From an uncultured Microbulbifer sp. (lineage in GTDB: Bacteria > Pseudomonadota > Gammaproteobacteria > Pseudomonadales > Cellvibrionaceae), in NCBI RefSeq assembly GCF_947504145.1, contig NZ_CANNGQ010000001.1, forward strand, positions 868,001-932,000: a DNA stretch of 64,000 bases. Direction: 5' to 3'. This document shows, piece by piece, positions 42,280-51,362 of the stretch. Under the pieces are notes generated by a model. The model did not search any database and had not been told where the DNA came from. It worked only from the letters and a program-made list of their open reading frames with translations. Within the stretch, counting starts at the first letter, position 1; every line of letters begins with the position of its first letter. Both the position numbers and the translations under genes were made by a program.

Positions 42280-42897
42280 ATGAAGCGCACACTGAGTATT
42301 CTTCTTCTCGCACTGGGATTCAGCACCGGTGCGGCCAGCGTTCAGGCAGACGCCAGTGAAGAGTTAAGCCGGCTGTTGCAGCCGCTGGGCTCCATCTCCG
42401 GCAACTTCCGCCAGACCCTCAAGGACCAGAAAGGTAAAACCCTGCAGAAGAGCAGCGGCAACTTTTCCGTGCAGCGCCCTGGAAAATTGCGCTGGAAAAC
42501 CGGCGAACCCTTTCCGCAGCTGCTGGTAACCAATAACAAAAAGCTGTGGTTATACGACCCCGATCTGGAGCAGGTCACCATCCGCCCGGTGGACAACCGA
42601 ATGAAAGAGACCCCGGCGTTGCTGCTTGGCGGCAAGGTGGAAGATATCCGCGGGTCTTTCAGCGTTGAAAGCAAAAAAGGGGCTTACTACCTGACCTCCA
42701 AACGCGCCTCGGCGCCGTTCAAATCCATGGTGATCCGCTTTGACAAGAGCGGTCTGCCCGCAGCCATGACGGTGCGTGATGGCATGGGCCAGACCACCGA
42801 CATCCAGTTCAATGGTCTACAAGCCAACCCCAAATTGTCTTCCCATATGTTCAACTTCAAGCCACCCAAGGGTACCGACGTTATTCGCGATGAGTGA
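42280..42897 (+). CDS. lolA: outer-membrane lipoprotein carrier protein LolA
   Basis: Periplasmic chaperone that takes lipoproteins from LolCDE to LolB. 205 residues with a signal peptide (residues 1 to about 24, MKRTLSILLLALGFSTG then VQA). Seen: LLQPLGSISGNFRQTLKDQKG near 28 (in parts), FSVQRPGKLRWKTGEPFPQLLVTN near 62, and LWLYDPDLEQVTIRPVD near 89, all typical. AAGG lies seven bases before the ATG. It overlaps rarA by eight bases. Confidence 0.95.
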   Translation: MKRTLSILLLALGFSTGAASVQADASEELSRLLQPLGSISGNFRQTLKDQKGKTLQKSSGNFSVQRPGKLRWKTGEPFPQLLVTNNKKLWLYDPDLEQVTIRPVDNRMKETPALLLGGKVEDIRGSFSVESKKGAYYLTSKRASAPFKSMVIRFDKSGLPAAMTVRDGMGQTTDIQFNGLQANPKLSSHMFNFKPPKGTDVIRDE

Positions 42898-44254
42898 TCT
42901 GTTTCAGTCGCCCCCCAGGCATCAACCTCTGGCCGCCCGTATGCGGCCGCAAACTCTGGCCCACTATGTGGGCCAGACGCATTTATTGGGCCCGGGTAAA
43001 CCCCTGCGCGAGGCGGTGGAGCGCGGGCAATTGCACTCCATGGTGCTCTGGGGGCCGCCTGGCGTGGGTAAAACCACGTTCGCCCGGCTGCTGGCAGAAG
43101 AGTGTGATGTGCGCTTTTCGACACTTTCCGCTGTGCTTGCCGGGGTCAAGGAGATCCGCCAGGCCGTGGCCGAGGCAGAGCAGCACGCGGCCCAGTTTGG
43201 TCGCGGCACCATCCTGTTTGTGGACGAGGTGCACCGCTTCAACAAAGCCCAGCAAGACGCCTTTCTGCCGTACGTGGAGGAGGGCACTGTCACGTTTGTG
43301 GGGGCCACGACCGAAAATCCGTCCTTCGAGCTGAATAATGCTCTGTTATCTCGCTGCCGTGTTTACCTGCTGCGGAATCTCAGCCAGGAAGAGTTGAGCG
43401 GCCTGTTGCGGCGCGCACTTGCGGAGGATGAAGAGCTCAGGGCACGCAACATTGAGATGACCGACGCAGTCCTCGCCAAGATCACCCTGAGCGCCGACGG
43501 CGATGCCCGCAGCGCGCTCAATCTGCTGGAAATTGCCTGTGATCTGTCGCGGGAAGAGGGCGGCAGGCAGCTCATCGACGAAGCCGTGCTCGCCGAAGTG
43601 CTGACCGCCGATGTGCGGCGTTTCGACAAGGGTGGCGACTACTTTTACGATCAGATTTCTGCACTGCACAAATCCGTGCGCGGCTCAGACCCGGACGCGG
43701 CACTCTACTGGTTTGCGCGGATGATCGACGGCGGTTGCGATCCGCTGTATGTCGCTCGCCGTGTGGTGCGCATGGCCAGTGAAGACATCGGAAATGCGGA
43801 CCCCCGCGCGCTGGAAATTGCGCTGAACGCCTGGGACGTACAGGAGCGCCTGGGGAGCCCGGAAGGAGAGCTGGCCATAGCCCAGGCGGTGGCGTATCTC
43901 GCCGTCGCGGCGAAGAGTAATGCGGTTTACAGTGCCTACAAGCGGGTGCTGGCGGATATCCGCCGCGAACCAAGTTACGAGGTGCCGGTGCATTTACGCA
44001 ATGCCCCCACCAAACTGGCGAAAGAAATGGCGCACGGTGCCGATTACCGCTACGCCCACGATGAGCGGGATGGCTTTGCCGCTGGTGAGAACTACTTCCC
44101 CGAAGCCATTGCCAGCCGCCGCTATTACCACCCGGTAAGCCGCGGGCTGGAACTGAAGATCGACGAAAAACTGCAGCGCTTGCGGGCACTCAACGAGGCC
44201 AGTGATCAACAGCGCTACGGGGCTGAATCACACGTAGCGCCTGAAAAACGCTAG
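42890..44254 (+). CDS. rarA: replication-associated recombination protein RarA (MgsA)
   Basis: AAA+ clamp-loader-like ATPase acting at stalled forks. 454 residues. Seen: LAARMRPQTLAHYVGQTHLLG near residue 12, Walker A LWGPPGVGKTTFARLLA near 52, Walker B TILFVDEVHRFNKAQQDAFLP near 105 (in parts), sensor GATTENPSFELNNALLSRC near 138, and the C-terminal tetramerisation domain with AVAYLAVAAKSNAVY near 335. ATG 42890 overlaps the lolA stop; an in-frame upstream opening inside lolA was rejected. Confidence 0.96.
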   Translation: MSDLFQSPPRHQPLAARMRPQTLAHYVGQTHLLGPGKPLREAVERGQLHSMVLWGPPGVGKTTFARLLAEECDVRFSTLSAVLAGVKEIRQAVAEAEQHAAQFGRGTILFVDEVHRFNKAQQDAFLPYVEEGTVTFVGATTENPSFELNNALLSRCRVYLLRNLSQEELSGLLRRALAEDEELRARNIEMTDAVLAKITLSADGDARSALNLLEIACDLSREEGGRQLIDEAVLAEVLTADVRRFDKGGDYFYDQISALHKSVRGSDPDAALYWFARMIDGGCDPLYVARRVVRMASEDIGNADPRALEIALNAWDVQERLGSPEGELAIAQAVAYLAVAAKSNAVYSAYKRVLADIRREPSYEVPVHLRNAPTKLAKEMAHGADYRYAHDERDGFAAGENYFPEAIASRRYYHPVSRGLELKIDEKLQRLRALNEASDQQRYGAESHVAPEKR

Positions 44255-44296
44255 AATCCCCCGCAGCTGATATTCAGATCACTTCCGGGAGTTCCC

Positions 44297-44671
44297 ATGC
44301 AATGGATAGCAATCGCAGTTGGCGGCGCCATCGGCGCCATTCTCAGGCATCTTGTCGGTGTCTGGGCGTACCCGGTGTTTGAAGGCCGGATTCCTCTCGG
44401 CACTTTCATTGTCAACGTGGTCGGTTCCCTGCTGATTGGCTTCGCTTATGTGGTTATCGTGGAGCGCGGGTTGCTTGGCCACGAATGGCGACTGATGATC
44501 ATGACCGGGTTGTTTGGGGCCCTCACCACCTTCTCTACCTTCTCGCTGGAAACCGTGCTGTTGTGGCACAATGGCCAGCCTTTAACGGCGCTGGCCTATG
44601 TGGTGGCCAGCATCCTGGTGTGCGTGGCCGCAACCGCAGCGGCCATTTCCCTGGGAATGAAATATCTGTAA
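44297..44671 (+). CDS. crcB: fluoride ion channel CrcB/Fluc
   Basis: Dual-topology fluoride exporter. 124 residues with four membrane helices. Family motifs are seen: GGAIGAILRHLVGVW near residue 9, GTFIVNVVGSLLIGF near 35 (conserved Asn), and MTGLFGALTTFSTFSLE near 67, containing the Na+ and fluoride-track Phe/Thr residues. GGGAG precedes the ATG. No fluoride riboswitch is recognisable in the 42 bases between rarA and crcB. Confidence 0.95.
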   Translation: MQWIAIAVGGAIGAILRHLVGVWAYPVFEGRIPLGTFIVNVVGSLLIGFAYVVIVERGLLGHEWRLMIMTGLFGALTTFSTFSLETVLLWHNGQPLTALAYVVASILVCVAATAAAISLGMKYL

Positions 44672-45964
<1,293 letters not shown>

Positions 45965-45982
45965 GCAGTATGGAATAAGACC

Positions 45983-47362
45983 TTGCGTTACCTGCCTCTC
46001 GCGTTTGATTTGAAACACCGCCCCTGTCTCATCGTAGGGGGCGGCTCCATCGCCACGCGCAAAGCGCGGCTACTCAACAAAGCGGAGGCCCGCCTGCTGG
46101 TGGTGGCTCCGGATATTACCGATGAGTTGCGCCAGCTGGTCATGGCCAGCGGTGGTGAATACATTGTCGGCACTTACCGCAAGGAGTTGCTCGACAACGC
46201 CGAAATGGTGGTTGCGGCCACCGCCGATGGCGATGTGAATGCGCAGGTATCCGCCGATGCTCGCGCGCGCCGTCTGCCGGTGAATGTGGTCGACTCGCCG
46301 GAGCACTGCACCTTTACCTTTCCCTCCATTGTCGAACGCGGCCCCGTAGCCATCGGCATTTCCAGTGGCGGTTCTGCCCCCGTTCTCACGCGTATGTTGC
46401 GCGCGCAGATCGAAACCCTGCTTTCTCCGGGTCTCGGACTTATTGCCGAGCTGGCCGGGCGTATGCGCGACAAGGTGAAAGCCGCGTTACCAGAAGCCCA
46501 GCGCAAGGATTTCTGGCACTGGGTATTCAATGGCCCGGTAGTGGGCCAGATTGAGCGCGGCCACAAGGCCGAAGCTGAGCAGGCGATTCTCGAAGAGCTG
46601 CAGCGCTGGGAAGAAAAACCGGCGCCGAGCGGTGAAGTCTATTTGGTCGGTGGCGGTCCCGGTGATCCGGACCTGCTGACGTTCCGTGCCCTGCGCCTGA
46701 TGCAACAGGCAGACGTGGTACTTTACGATCGCCTGGTATCCACCGAAGTGCTGGAGCTGGTGCGCCGGGATGCCGAGCGCATCTACGTGGGCAAAATGAA
46801 GCAGTTCCACTCGGTACCTCAGGACGATATCAACCAGCTGCTGGTGGATCTGGCGAAAGAGGGCAAGAAGGTACTGCGCCTGAAGGGCGGCGATCCGTTC
46901 GTATTCGGCCGTGGCGGAGAGGAGATCGACAAGCTGGCAGAGGCGGGCGTGCCCTTTCAGGTGGTACCGGGCATTACCGCGGCCATCGGTTGTTCAGCCT
47001 ATTCCGGCATTCCGCTGACCCACCGGGATCACGCCCAGTCTGTCCGCTTTATTACCGGTCACCTGAAGCAGGGCGATCTGGTGTTGCCCTGGGATGAGCT
47101 GATCACCAAGAATCAGACACTGGTGTTCTACATGGGCCTGACAGGCCTTCCCACCATTTCTGAGAAGCTGATTGCGAACGGAATGGATGCAGACACGCCG
47201 GCGGCGCTGGTCGAGAAGGGCACTACCCGGGATCAGCGGGTGATTGTTGGCACCATCGGCACATTGCCGGAACTGGCAGAAACGCACAAAGTCGAGGCAC
47301 CGGCGCTGACGATTATCGGTGGTGTCGTGACGCTGCGCGAAAGTCTCGGCTGGTACCAATAA
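45983..47362 (+). CDS. cysG: siroheme synthase (fused uroporphyrinogen methyltransferase/dehydrogenase/ferrochelatase)
   Basis: Makes siroheme for sulfite and nitrite reductases. 459 residues (E. coli 457). CysG(B) half: [28 protein letters not shown] near residues 3-30 (NAD-binding GGGSIA), [21 protein letters not shown] near 95, and [15 protein letters not shown] near 125, with the loop carrying the regulatory Ser in Salmonella. CysG(A) half: [23 protein letters not shown] near 217, [17 protein letters not shown] near 298, and [25 protein letters not shown] near 325 (in parts). Start TTG 45983, 18 bases after serS. A 9-bp hairpin (TAAGCGCCG/CGGCGCTTA, 47360-47390) overlaps the stop, without a T-run. 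Confidence 0.96.
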   Translation: MRYLPLAFDLKHRPCLIVGGGSIATRKARLLNKAEARLLVVAPDITDELRQLVMASGGEYIVGTYRKELLDNAEMVVAATADGDVNAQVSADARARRLPVNVVDSPEHCTFTFPSIVERGPVAIGISSGGSAPVLTRMLRAQIETLLSPGLGLIAELAGRMRDKVKAALPEAQRKDFWHWVFNGPVVGQIERGHKAEAEQAILEELQRWEEKPAPSGEVYLVGGGPGDPDLLTFRALRLMQQADVVLYDRLVSTEVLELVRRDAERIYVGKMKQFHSVPQDDINQLLVDLAKEGKKVLRLKGGDPFVFGRGGEEIDKLAEAGVPFQVVPGITAAIGCSAYSGIPLTHRDHAQSVRFITGHLKQGDLVLPWDELITKNQTLVFYMGLTGLPTISEKLIANGMDADTPAALVEKGTTRDQRVIVGTIGTLPELAETHKVEAPALTIIGGVVTLRESLGWYQ

Positions 47363-47439
47363 GCGCCGTTCAAACCAGTCCCGGCGCTTAGGCATCCACT
47401 CCACCATGCATTGGCAAACCCCTATCTATACTGAAAGGG

Positions 47440-47724
47440 ATGTTTGCCAGTGGTGGTTTTATGTTGTGGATGTTGCTTCGGTTTTATTGCACTCTCCTGG
47501 TGCGCAGTTTTCTGCCCCGGGAAAGCGAAATTGTATTGCCCGATGAAAACGACAGCCATCTGCGGCGCTATACCAACAAGTACCGCGTCAAACGCAACTG
47601 GGTAAGAAACCTCTGGATCGGCTCTTCGCTGCTGATGATCTGCTTTCCGCTGCTGCCTTTTATCCTGGGGTTAGGGTTGCTTACCTCCTTTCTTTCTTTT
47701 GCCATTCTCGATGAAACCGCCTGA
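47440..47724 (+). CDS. small membrane protein of unknown function
   Basis: 94 residues. A short hydrophobic start (FMLWMLLRFYCTLLVRSFL), a hydrophilic middle with many Arg/Lys/Asn (NDSHLRRYTNKYRVKRNW), then a long hydrophobic hairpin-like stretch (residues 58-90). I do not recognise a family. Starts: ATG 47440 directly after GAAAGGG, or ATG 47461. Codon use resembles its neighbours and the frame is flanked by stops and a probable terminator, so I think it is real. Confidence 0.6.
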   Translation: MFASGGFMLWMLLRFYCTLLVRSFLPRESEIVLPDENDSHLRRYTNKYRVKRNWVRNLWIGSSLLMICFPLLPFILGLGLLTSFLSFAILDETA

Positions 47725-47772
47725 GCTTATGCTTCCTTTTCGTGTTGGCGGCTCGCTCAACCCAAAATAAAA

Positions 47773-47793
47773 AGGGCGACTTCTCGTTACCCT
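47773..47793 (-). terminator. possible terminator after azoR
   Basis: On the minus strand AGGGTAAC and GTCGCCCT form an 8-bp stem with one mismatch and one wobble around GAGAA, followed by TTTTTA. Confidence 0.5.
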
Positions 47794-47821
47794 AAGCTTT
47801 GCGGCCAGGTGCGTGTCTGCA

Positions 47822-48427
47822 TCAAGCGAGCTGCGCAAGACGTTGTTGCGCCGCACTCAGCGCGTTGTTTCTGGTCTCGCCACTCACCGCCAAGCCTTCT
47901 GCATGTACGAATTCCACATCCTGAATGCCAATGAAACCCAGGAACTGGCGGATGAAATTGGTCTGGGCGTGATCCTCGCCGTAGAAGCCTCCACGGGTAA
48001 TCACCACAAAGGCGCGCTTACCAGTGAGCAGGCCCTGGGGGCCATTTTCTGTGTATTGGAACGTAACACCTGCGCGGGCGATATGATCAAAGTAGGCGTG
48101 CAAGTTTGAGGGCACGCTGAAGTTATACATCGGAATACCAAAAACGAGCGTGTCCGCGTCACGGATTTCGTCGATCAGGACATCGGAAAAGTCCACGATG
48201 GCTTGCTGCTGCTCGGTGCGTTGCGCTGGGTCGCTATTCAATGCCTGGAAGCGGGTCAAATCCAGGTGGGGAATAGGACTGGTCGCCAAATCGCGCGACA
48301 CGACTTCCCCGTCAGAATTGGCGGCAAGCCAGGTCTCTGCAAATTGGTTGATTAGCTGAGAGGATTGCCCGTCATTCTGGAAGAGGCTGGTCTGAATCTT
48401 GAGAAGGTTTTTATTCCCTGTGGTCAT
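47822..48427 (-). CDS. azoR: FMN-dependent NADH-azoreductase / quinone reductase
   Basis: Flavodoxin-fold NAD(P)H oxidoreductase acting on quinones and azo compounds. About 201 residues from ATG 48427, which has GGAGATACC upstream; the open frame to 48547 is an unsupported extension. Seen: KIQTSLFQNDGQSSQLINQFAE near residue 9 (FMN phosphate loop), IRDADTLVFGIPMYNFSVPSNLHAYFD near 82-108 (PMYNF contacts FMN), and VVITRGGFYG near 138. Confidence 0.92.
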   Translation of the reverse strand: MTTGNKNLLKIQTSLFQNDGQSSQLINQFAETWLAANSDGEVVSRDLATSPIPHLDLTRFQALNSDPAQRTEQQQAIVDFSDVLIDEIRDADTLVFGIPMYNFSVPSNLHAYFDHIARAGVTFQYTENGPQGLLTGKRAFVVITRGGFYGEDHAQTNFIRQFLGFIGIQDVEFVHAEGLAVSGETRNNALSAAQQRLAQLA

Positions 48428-48621
48428 CTTGGTATCTCCAAATAGAGGGTTAGTTGCCCGATGGCGGTATTGGAGCACCGATGAATTAGGAAAAAAATTA
48501 TAAAAAAATACATAAACCTGTCGAAGAATTAGATAGATGGTGGGCACAGGTTACCCGAGAGCAGGCGGGAAGGCGGGTTGTCGCAGTGCGGCAAACCACT
48601 TGAATCATCTTTCGCACATAC

Positions 48622-48650
48622 AAAAAGACGCTCCTAAGAGCGTCTTTTTT
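48622..48650. terminator. bidirectional terminator between azoR leader and acylase gene
   Basis: AAAAAGACGCTC and GAGCGTCTTTTT pair perfectly around CTAA, with T-runs on both strands. It lies 22 bases past the acylase stop on the minus strand. Confidence 0.9.
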
Positions 48651-48671
48651 CATATCTGGCTTAATCAGTGT

Positions 48672-51029
48672 TTACTGCAATACCAGCGTGTAGCGCGTCG
48701 CCTGCTTCATGAGTGGTGACGGGCTGCCTTCGACCCAGTCCCGGTGGCCATTGCCAAAGAAGGGTGACAGCGGGTGCGCGCTCTGGCCGGTGGCCATATG
48801 AAAGATGCCAAGCTCTTCGTGTCCTGGTGCGATAACCAGTCGCTCTGATGCACCGTTGGTCGCGGACTGGAAGCGGGGCATGTGGGAGTCGCCAGGGAGC
48901 GGGTCTGCCGGCATGGCGGTGAACCAGTTGACTGCAGATACGGCACGCCCCAGTGGGTGCTGGATTTTTGCCGCATTCTGCACACCCCAGGTCTGCTTCT
49001 CGAGCGGCAAGCCGTCTTCTGCCATTTCCTTCAGCACTTCATCCAACGCGGCGAGTTTCAGTGCGTTCCAGGACGCAAAGTCCGGGTTCAATAGGTGGCC
49101 AGGCTCGTTTGAGAGCATTTCCCACGCCGGGTATTCCACCTGGCGATTGACGCGCCCGAACTCGAAGTTGGGGGCATGCCGCTGCATGTAGGTCAGAACC
49201 GGCGCCGTAGACAGGTCGATAAAACGCAGGCGGAAATTGCGCACGATGCGGTAACCCACGGAATCGGCACTGGCGCGCCCACCCCAGTTTTTAACCTGCT
49301 CCAGTACGGCGTCATAGCCATCGACGCCTTTCAGTAATTGCGCGAGGTGCGCCTGCCAGCGCTCCAGGAATACGGCGCGATCGTCCAGCTGGATGTCCAG
49401 TAGGTCCTGTTCGGTAAAGTGTTCCCGTGCGAACAGGTCGTCCCGGATCTGCTGCTGGCGCGCGCCGAGTGCATAGCCGCCGTCGCCCATCACACGCAGG
49501 AACTCTCCATCCATTGTGCGGGAGTTCGCCGTCCAGATCCGGTGAGACGGCGGGTTGTAAACACTGGGGTGTTCGCCCAGTGGCAGGTAACCATCCCAGT
49601 ATGCGGTGCCGTCTGCCCAGCTAACTGAGCGATTGCCGTTGAGACCGACACGGCGGGGAATAGGGCCCGCTACTGTCCAGCCGATATTGCCTTCGCTGTC
49701 GCCGAGCACAAAGTTCTGGTGTGGCATCCCGAACTGCGGGGCCAGGTCCATGGCTGCGCGGGTGCTTTCTGCGGTTTCCAGTTGGATGATGTTCAGGTTG
49801 GCACCGCGCAGATCGTGGGCGACCCAGCGGTAGGCGAGGGGCGCGCCGTTGTGATCTTCGCCGACCACAGGACCCCATATGGTTTTGCGCACTTCAAGTT
49901 CAGCGGTGGGTTTGCCGCTGATCGCGATCTCTTCACGCGCGATTTCGAAGTCTTTCCAGCCTTCCGGAGTGCGGTACTGCTCGCCATTCTCCGACACTTC
50001 CAGCAGGATCAGGTCGCCCCAGTCGGCGGTGGTGTTGGTGAAACCCCAGGCCACTTTGCTGTTGCTTCCGGCGACGATAATCGGCCCGCCCGGCAGCGTC
50101 GCTCCGCGCATTTGAAAATCGGTGCCCGGCACATTCCAACCGGCACGGAACCAGATATTGGGGACCGTGATCGCCAGGTGCATGTCGTCCGCCACGATCG
50201 CCGCACCGTGCTCGGTAAGCGCACCGCCTACCACCCAATTGTTGCTGCCGAAGATCATGTCTTCGCTTTCCATTTTCCCGTAGGCCATGGGCTCGCTGTC
50301 ATCCACCAGCGCGGCAATGTGGGTTTGCGGCAGGCCGATGGGATCACGTGCGTCGCCAATCAGTGGGGCGTCCCAGACGCCGCCTTTCGGTACGAAGAAC
50401 TGGTAGAGGTCACCTGGCAGCAGTTCCGCCAGAGCGTTGTCACGCAACTCGAAATCACCGGTGCGGCTCTGCAGGGTCAGGTACATGCTGAAAATTGCCA
50501 GCAGGCTATCCGCGGGTACCCAGGCGCGGGGCTCTTGGCGGAGCAGGGCGTATTCCCACGGGTTGGCCCCGAGCTGTGACAGCCCATAGTTCACACCGTC
50601 GGCGTAGCGTTGCATCACCTGTTTATGGTTCTCTGGCATAGCGGCGATATTTCGCTCTGCACGGGCGCGGAATTGGTGTAGACGGACCCCCTGGTCGTGC
50701 TCCAGTGCCGCGCCACCAACCAGTTCCGCCAGCTCTCCCGCTGAGTTGCGCCGTAGCAAATCCATCTGGAAGAAGCGCTCCTGAGCGTGTAGGAAGCCCA
50801 GTGCAAAAGCGGAATCCGTGCGCGTTTCGGCGGTAATGAATGCGACGCCCTGTGCATCCCGCTCAATGGTTACGGGTTTTTCCAGCTGCCCGGATACCAG
50901 TTCACCGTCGAGCAGTGGCAGGCTCTGGCGCAGCCAGATCCACACGGTAAGCGCTACCAGTAATAAAAGGACAAGGAGGGCAATCAATCCGCGCAGTGTG
51001 CGCTTTGCCCAGGGAGTGCTGATCATCAT
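48672..51029 (-). CDS. penicillin-acylase-family amidohydrolase (Ntn hydrolase), exported
   Basis: Self-processing periplasmic amidase family that includes penicillin G acylase and acyl-homoserine-lactone acylases. About 785 residues from ATG 51029 (GAGAG upstream); the frame continues to 51101. N-terminal membrane/signal segment LRGLIALLVLLLLVALTVWIWL, then LGFLHAQERFFQMDLLRRNSAGELAEL (alpha chain). The autoprocessing site is GSNNWVVGG, with the nucleophilic Ser after Gly at about residue 260, followed by DDMHL and IWFRAGWNVPG. Beta-chain text includes GFTNTTADWGDL and HRIWTANSRT. The substrate is unknown. It diverges from a TonB-dependent receptor gene. Confidence 0.9.
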   Translation of the reverse strand: MMISTPWAKRTLRGLIALLVLLLLVALTVWIWLRQSLPLLDGELVSGQLEKPVTIERDAQGVAFITAETRTDSAFALGFLHAQERFFQMDLLRRNSAGELAELVGGAALEHDQGVRLHQFRARAERNIAAMPENHKQVMQRYADGVNYGLSQLGANPWEYALLRQEPRAWVPADSLLAIFSMYLTLQSRTGDFELRDNALAELLPGDLYQFFVPKGGVWDAPLIGDARDPIGLPQTHIAALVDDSEPMAYGKMESEDMIFGSNNWVVGGALTEHGAAIVADDMHLAITVPNIWFRAGWNVPGTDFQMRGATLPGGPIIVAGSNSKVAWGFTNTTADWGDLILLEVSENGEQYRTPEGWKDFEIAREEIAISGKPTAELEVRKTIWGPVVGEDHNGAPLAYRWVAHDLRGANLNIIQLETAESTRAAMDLAPQFGMPHQNFVLGDSEGNIGWTVAGPIPRRVGLNGNRSVSWADGTAYWDGYLPLGEHPSVYNPPSHRIWTANSRTMDGEFLRVMGDGGYALGARQQQIRDDLFAREHFTEQDLLDIQLDDRAVFLERWQAHLAQLLKGVDGYDAVLEQVKNWGGRASADSVGYRIVRNFRLRFIDLSTAPVLTYMQRHAPNFEFGRVNRQVEYPAWEMLSNEPGHLLNPDFASWNALKLAALDEVLKEMAEDGLPLEKQTWGVQNAAKIQHPLGRAVSAVNWFTAMPADPLPGDSHMPRFQSATNGASERLVIAPGHEELGIFHMATGQSAHPLSPFFGNGHRDWVEGSPSPLMKQATRYTLVLQ

Positions 51030-51120
51030 CGGGGTGCTCTCTGATAAAGAAACAGAATTGTTATTTTGGGACCTGCTGACCATGTTGGACAGGAAATACA
51101 CATTCCCAGTCTATCAGCCG

Positions 51121-51258
51121 TGTGATCACATAAAGTGGTTACCCGAGGACTTTGTCTGGTCACAAATGTAGGTTTAAGGTTGAATATAATGCCATATTGG
51201 CGCATAAGTACGTATCACAAAGCATGAGAACTGACTGGTCACAAGAAAAAGGTCACAA
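51121..51258. repeat. repeated GGTCACAA/TGTGATCACA sites between acylase and receptor genes
   Basis: GGTCACAA occurs at 51158-51165, 51237-51244 and 51251-51258; the first two are part of CTGGTCACAA. A related TATCACAA is at 51213-51220 and a perfect palindrome TGTGATCACA at 51121-51130. Five TCACA cores thus lie in about 130 bases, all on the same strand. These look like operator half-sites for a regulator of the divergent pair; the regulator is not identified. Confidence 0.6.
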
Positions 51259-51362
51259 CAAGCTTTTATTGGGACAGCGCTACCCGTAATATGGCCCAAG
51301 TTGACTATCAATAACGACTATTTTCCATCACGCTTTTCATATAACTAAAACGCGAGGACGCG

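Noticed and set aside
42776..42889. N-terminal extension of rarA into lolA
   Set aside because: RarA family text starts at ATG 42890, and overlap of 120 bases with lolA is unlikely.
44255..44296. Fluoride riboswitch before crcB
   Set aside because: Only 42 bases separate rarA and crcB and no riboswitch core is visible.
47360..47390. Hairpin over the cysG stop as a terminator
   Set aside because: The stem is good (9 bp) but the loop is long and there is no T-run.
51121..51130. TGTGATCACA as a CRP site
   Set aside because: CRP sites need about six bases between TGTGA and TCACA; here the halves touch, so it was kept only as part of the repeat cluster.
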